A DNA stretch of 64,000 nucleotides. It comes from JBCBSZ01 sp039818945 (GTDB taxonomy: Bacteria; Actinomycetota; Acidimicrobiia; Acidimicrobiales; Poriferisodalaceae). Shown piece by piece: positions 60,700 through 64,000 of the stretch. A model generated the notes under the pieces. It searched no databases, was not told the DNA's origin, and saw only the letters and a program-made list of their open reading frames with translations. Position 1 is the stretch's first letter. Each line of letters begins with the position of its first letter. Location: NCBI GenBank assembly GCA_039818945.1, contig JBCBSZ010000012.1, forward strand, positions 27,210 to 91,209. Reading direction: 5' to 3'. Made by a program: the position numbers and the translations under genes.

Positions 60700-60712
60700 T
60701 ACGTTCGGATCC
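60700..60712 (+). promoter_or_regulatory. Leaderless promoter of the sensor kinase gene
   Basis: TACGTT (60700-60705) lies seven bases before GTG 60713 without a ribosome-binding site. The divergent ABC ATPase starts 110 bases away on the other strand. Confidence 0.5.
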
Positions 60713-61930
60713 GTGCGCTCGATCCGCTGGCAGTGGCCCCCGCTGCGCGACGTCGCGCTCGTGGCGGCGCTGCTCGTGATGGCGCTGGTGGGTCTCCGGT
60801 CGAACCTCGAGCTCCTGGACGGTCAGCCCGACATCGCCGGCGGGCCGATCTCGGTCGCGCTCGTCCTCGCGACCGTGCTCCCGCTCGCCTACCGCCGCGT
60901 CGCACCGCTCACCGTCGCGATCGTCAGCGGCGCGGCCTTCACGTGGCTGCGCTGGATCCAGGTCGTCGAGTTCGAGGTCAGCTCGGTGGCGCTCTTCGTG
61001 GCCTTCTACGGCGTCGGCGCCTTCGCCGATCGGCGTCGGACGTCGGTCCGGCTCCTCGTCATGCTGCCGAGCGTGATCCTCATCGCCTACCGCCTCATCG
61101 TCATCGACGGCGAGCTCGCCGCCGGTCAGCTGCTGTGGGTCCGCGTCAGCACGATCGTGCTCAACGTGGGGTTCTTCGCAGGGGCCTGGGTCCTGGGCGA
61201 CGGCGCTCGGCGTCGGCGCGAGGTCGAGGAGCAGTTGCGCGAGCGATCCGAGGAGCTCGAGCGGGAGCGCGAGGAGAACGAGCAGCGGGCGGTCCTCGAC
61301 GAGCGCGTGCGCATCGCCCGCGAGCTGCACGACGTCGTCGCCCACCACGTCTCGGTGATGGGCCTCCAGGCCGGAGCGGCACGTCGGGCGCTCGAGCACG
61401 ATCCCGAGTCCTCCAAGAACGCGCTCCGCCTCGTGGAGGACAGCGGGCGCGAAGCGGTGCGCGAGCTCCACCAGCTGCTCGGGTTCCTCCGCCAGGACGA
61501 GCAACCCGATGCTGACCCGCAGCCCGGCCTGTCGCGACTGCACACGCTGGCCGAGCAGGTCGAGGAGGCGGGGATCGAGATCGACGTCGAGGTCGACGAG
61601 CGCCTCGACGACGTTCCCGACTCGGTCGCCGTGTCGGCCTACCGGATCGTCCAGGAGTCGCTCACCAACACGCTGCGGCACGCGAACGCCAGGCGGGCGT
61701 CGGTGTGCCTGCGGCGCGATGGAGACGGGCTGGTCGTCACCGTCGCCGACGACGGCGCCGTGCCCTTCGAGCGAGGTCCGTCGGCCGATCGCTCCGGTCG
61801 TCGTCACGGCCTCCTCGGGATGCGCGAGCGGGCCCTGCTGCACCAGGGGACCTTCGAGGCGGGCCCCAGGCCCGGGGGTGGCTGGGAGGTCGAGGCCCGC
61901 CTGGCGCTGCCCGCGGGGACTCGCCGATGA
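60713..61930 (+). CDS. Two-component sensor histidine kinase (NarL/DesK-type, HisKA_3)
   Basis: A 405-residue membrane sensor. About five hydrophobic segments occupy residues 10-165, with short loops, so sensing is likely within the membrane. A coiled linker (RRRREVEEQLRERSEELEREREENEQRA) leads to the dimerisation/phosphoacceptor motif ARELHDVVAHHVSVMG (His about 205), then the HATPase domain with N-box ESLTNTLRHA and G-box DDGAVPF...RHGLLGMRERA. It should phosphorylate the LuxR-type response regulator whose gene overlaps it by four bases. The divergent ABC exporter is the likely target. Confidence 0.94.
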   Translation: MRSIRWQWPPLRDVALVAALLVMALVGLRSNLELLDGQPDIAGGPISVALVLATVLPLAYRRVAPLTVAIVSGAAFTWLRWIQVVEFEVSSVALFVAFYGVGAFADRRRTSVRLLVMLPSVILIAYRLIVIDGELAAGQLLWVRVSTIVLNVGFFAGAWVLGDGARRRREVEEQLRERSEELEREREENEQRAVLDERVRIARELHDVVAHHVSVMGLQAGAARRALEHDPESSKNALRLVEDSGREAVRELHQLLGFLRQDEQPDADPQPGLSRLHTLAEQVEEAGIEIDVEVDERLDDVPDSVAVSAYRIVQESLTNTLRHANARRASVCLRRDGDGLVVTVADDGAVPFERGPSADRSGRRHGLLGMRERALLHQGTFEAGPRPGGGWEVEARLALPAGTRR

Positions 61931-62610
61931 CGGTTCGAGTGGTCATCGCCGACGATCAGTCCATGGTGCGCAGCGGGCTGCGGCTGCTCCTCGACGTCGA
62001 GCCCGACATCGAGGTCGTGGCCGAGGCCGCCGACGGTGCCGAGGCAGCCCGGATGGTCGCCGAGCACCAGCCCGACGTCGTCCTCATGGACGTCCGGATG
62101 CCGGGAACCGACGGCATCGAGGCCACCGAGCAGGTGGTCGCCCGCCACGGGTCGGTGCGCGTGCTGATCCTCACCACCTTCGACGACGACGAGGTCGTGT
62201 TCGCGTCGCTCCAGGCCGGCGCCTCGGGCTTCCTCCTGAAGAACGCCCCGCCCGAGGAGCTGATCGAGGCCGTGCACGTCGTCGCGTCCGGCGAGGCGCT
62301 GCTCGATCCGGCGGTGACGAGGCGGGTCATCGAGGCGGTGTCGGAGGGCCGGCCGGCGACCGTCGAGCCCGAGCTGCGCGAACGTCTCGACGAGCTCACC
62401 GAGCGGGAGCGGGAGGTGCTCGTGCAGCTCGCCGGCGGGGGCTCCAACGTCGAGATCGCCGCCGAGCTCTACGTCGGCGAGGCGACGATCAAGACCCACG
62501 TGTCGAACGTCCTCACCAAGCTCGGCCTGCGCGATCGGGTGCAGGCCGTCGTGTTCGCCTACGAGTCCGGGCTCGTCCGCCCGGGGGAGCAGGGGCTCAA
62601 CGAGGCATGA
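61927..62610 (+). CDS. Response regulator, NarL/LuxR family
   Basis: A 227-residue response regulator. Receiver domain: acidic pair Asp9/Asp10, phosphoacceptor Asp55 in VVLMDVRMPG, conserved Thr in ILTTFDDD and Lys in FLLKNAPPEEL. C-terminal LuxR HTH: LTEREREVLVQLAGGGSNVEIAAELYVGEATIKTHVSNVLTKLGLRDR (about 155-203). Coupled to the kinase (ATGA overlap). Its 3' end overlaps the convergent DUF1684 gene by 14 bases. Confidence 0.95.
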   Translation: MTVRVVIADDQSMVRSGLRLLLDVEPDIEVVAEAADGAEAARMVAEHQPDVVLMDVRMPGTDGIEATEQVVARHGSVRVLILTTFDDDEVVFASLQAGASGFLLKNAPPEELIEAVHVVASGEALLDPAVTRRVIEAVSEGRPATVEPELRERLDELTEREREVLVQLAGGGSNVEIAAELYVGEATIKTHVSNVLTKLGLRDRVQAVVFAYESGLVRPGEQGLNEA

Positions 62611-63217
62611 GCTCGCCGGCCTCGACCCGCATGGCGAGTCGGTTGCTCGGCGGGGCCAGCGGGCAGGAGAAGCGTGCATCGTGGGCGCAGCTCGGGTGGT
62701 AGGCGTAGTTGAGGTCGAGCACGAGGCGCCCGTCGTCGAGCGCTCCGAGGTCGGCACCCTTCGCCGCATCGAGCACGTACCGGCCGCCGCCGTAGGTCGT
62801 GTCGCCGTTGGTCGCGTCGCGGAACGGCACGAAGATGCCGCCGCCGTAGGCGTCGAGCCACAGCGCGTCGAGCGTGATGGCCTCGCCGAGTCGTTCGGCC
62901 CGCAGCGTCGCGAAGCGGACGAACCGGGTCTCGCCCGCCCCGCTGTGGCCGAGGTCGACGGTCTCGTCGTCGACGGCCTCGATGGTCGCGGCCAGGCACC
63001 ACGAGGGGTCGTACTCGTGGAAGGCCATCCCCTCGAAGTCGGTGCGTCGCTCCGGAGAGACCGGGCTCTGGGGATGGGTGGCGAACAGCCCATCGCGCCC
63101 CGCCCGCCACGGCCACCAGGCGTCCTCGAGATCGGACTGCTGGCGGATCGCGGCGTACAGGTCGTCGACCCGGCGCCGGTAGTCGATCAGCTCGACGAGA
63201 TCCTGCGAGGTGGTCAC
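62597..63217 (-). CDS. DUF1684 domain-containing protein
   Basis: A 206-residue cytoplasmic protein of the DUF1684 family. Family blocks are RRRVDDLYAAIR, DGLFATHPQSPVSPERRTDFEGMAFHEYDPSWCLAA (about 43-78), FVPFRDATNGDTTYGGGRYVLDA and the Cys/His-containing LDLNYAYHPSCAHDARFSCPLAPPSNRL (about 165-192). No enzymatic role is established for the family; the conserved Cys-His end could bind metal. GTG 63217 overlaps the hydrolase stop (GTGA), so the two genes form an operon. Confidence 0.9.
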   Translation of the reverse strand: MTTSQDLVELIDYRRRVDDLYAAIRQQSDLEDAWWPWRAGRDGLFATHPQSPVSPERRTDFEGMAFHEYDPSWCLAATIEAVDDETVDLGHSGAGETRFVRFATLRAERLGEAITLDALWLDAYGGGIFVPFRDATNGDTTYGGGRYVLDAAKGADLGALDDGRLVLDLNYAYHPSCAHDARFSCPLAPPSNRLAMRVEAGELMPR

Positions 63218-63933
63218 GCCGGCGTGTGAGCGGCGAGGAAGTCCCGGATGGTCCGGTCGGTCTCGCCGAGCACGTCCTCGTCCTTCCAGCGCTCGACGAG
63301 CGTGGCGTCGGAGGCCCGGCGGACGATCTCTCGCGACGTCGACTGCGGGTGGTAGAGGTCGTCGCCCATCATCACGAGCAGCGGCGTCGTGAACGACTCG
63401 ACATCGTCCGGTGAGGCCGTCAGCAAGAAGTCGCCACCCCACATGTTCGACCGGAACGACGCCCAGGCCGCCTCGTCGACGCTGGGGTGGTCGTCGGCGA
63501 GTCCCGCCGCCCAGTCGTCGAACATCTCCTCCAACGCCTCGCGGTTGTCGTCGATGCCCACGGGCTGCAGCATCACCGCCGACGCGAAGCGCTCCGGCGC
63601 GAGCCGGAGCAGGCCGGCGATGTAGGGCCCGCCGATGCACATGCCGACGACGTGACATCGGTCGATCGAGAGGTCGTCGAGCACCGCGAGCTGGTCGCCG
63701 GCGTAGGTCGCCCACCCGGTCTCGGCGGAGATCGCACCGGTCGAGCGGCCGGCGTTGCGCTGGTCCATGCCGATCACCCGGTACGAGTCGGCCAGCTCCC
63801 TCGGGTTCCACGGCATGTTCGGCCAGAACTCGTTGGCCGACCGCATGCCGCCGGGAGCGATGAGCAGCGCCGGGAAGCCGGCACCCTCGTCGTCGTAGTG
63901 GATCTCGGCCTCGTCGGTCCGCACGGCGCTCAC
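63214..63933 (-). CDS. Alpha/beta hydrolase with Cys nucleophile elbow
   Basis: A 239-residue alpha/beta hydrolase. The nucleophile elbow reads VVGMCIGGPYIAGLL (about residues 93-107), with Cys for the usual Ser, as in dienelactone hydrolases. The oxyanion region is LLIAPGGMRSANEFW (about 25-39). Candidate acid and base residues are Asp in MMGDDLYHP and His near the C-terminus (AAHTPA). GTG 63933 is suggested by a TAGTGT box (63947-63942) eight bases upstream; GTG 63945 would add four residues but overlaps that box. A perfect palindrome follows upstream. Coupled to the DUF1684 gene. Confidence 0.87.
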   Translation of the reverse strand: MSAVRTDEAEIHYDDEGAGFPALLIAPGGMRSANEFWPNMPWNPRELADSYRVIGMDQRNAGRSTGAISAETGWATYAGDQLAVLDDLSIDRCHVVGMCIGGPYIAGLLRLAPERFASAVMLQPVGIDDNREALEEMFDDWAAGLADDHPSVDEAAWASFRSNMWGGDFLLTASPDDVESFTTPLLVMMGDDLYHPQSTSREIVRRASDATLVERWKDEDVLGETDRTIRDFLAAHTPA

Positions 63934-63946
63934 GGACGCGGACACT

Positions 63947-63960
63947 ACCGGCGCGCCGGT
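63947..63960. promoter_or_regulatory. 14-bp perfect palindrome between divergent genes
   Basis: ACCGGCG-CGCCGGT (63947-63960) is fully self-complementary. It abuts the hydrolase -10 box and lies 14 bases before the ATG at 63975 on the other strand. It could be an operator for both. Short GC palindromes arise by chance in this DNA, so the confidence is modest. Confidence 0.4.
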
Positions 63961-63974
63961 GCGATGATCGCTCC

Positions 63975-64000
63975 ATGAGCGAGGACTGGATCCGCATCGG
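63975..64000 (+). CDS. Start of an unidentified gene, cut by window edge
   Basis: ATG 63975 opens a frame (MSEDWIRI...) that runs off the right edge. Its position, divergent from the hydrolase, suggests a real start, but eight codons do not allow identification. Confidence 0.4.

Overview
The window looks like the chromosome of a very GC-rich actinobacterium. I see an MmpL-type transporter, two F420-type luciferase-like oxidoreductases, DUF2510, CGNR-finger and DUF4242 proteins, many GTG starts, and several genes whose TANNNT -10 box lies only 6-8 bases before the start codon (leaderless transcription). The secreted-protein repeats of the GYWxVxxDGGVF kind and the mix of CaiB, acyl-CoA, Rieske and LLM genes fit the class Acidimicrobiia best, but that placement is inference. 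No rRNA, tRNA, CRISPR array, insertion sequence or prophage was recognised, and no gene-free stretch exceeds about 230 bases.

Layout. 1-6.5 kb: the end of an MmpL transporter, then a translationally coupled set (CGNR regulator, MFS transporter, AAA/LuxR regulator) starting at a large operator-like palindrome, and a DUF4242 gene. 6.5-9.4 kb: lon, divergent from a small unknown gene. 9.5-16.1 kb: accessory catabolic genes (SnoaL-like, amidohydrolase, CaiB CoA-transferase, cupin/MarR pair, DUF3237 plus a frameshifted LLM oxidoreductase, acyl-CoA ligase). 16.1-18.5 kb: a beta-propeller lipoprotein. 18.5-23.1 kb: a minus-strand set (acyl-CoA dehydrogenase, small Fe-S ferredoxin, VOC enzyme, MFS exporter), divergent from a Rieske oxygenase.

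23.2-47.6 kb is the most unusual part: 21 plus-strand genes in two tightly packed operons. Operon A holds VOC, cupin, HyuA, HyuB, acyl ligase, Rieske oxygenase, a complete BMP-type ABC importer (lipoprotein, double ATPase, two permeases) and a TauD-like dioxygenase. Operon B holds an enolase-superfamily enzyme, a PhnZ/MIOX-like HD oxygenase, two paralogous amidohydrolases, an aldo/keto reductase, a quinone-oxidoreductase-like enzyme, a methyltransferase, an LLM oxidoreductase, a ribokinase and a lone GcvT-like protein. Almost all neighbours overlap by 1-4 bases or lie within a few bases. Both operons start at the same FadR/GntR-type palindrome (TGGTCTGACC core), so they probably form one regulon for uptake and breakdown of one nitrogen-containing compound that may carry methyl and sugar-like parts. 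The substrate cannot be read from the sequence.

47.6-55.8 kb: a GNAT acetyltransferase, an atypical SDR, an NfeD-SPFH-DUF2510 membrane-microdomain operon, a convergent DUF4062-like/helical-repeat/membrane protein, and an acyl-CoA ligase coupled to an SDR. 55.8-64 kb: a secreted RCC1/fibronectin-III protein, an ABC-2 exporter pair divergent from a two-component system, a DUF1684 protein, an alpha/beta hydrolase with a Cys nucleophile elbow, and the first codons of another gene at the right edge.
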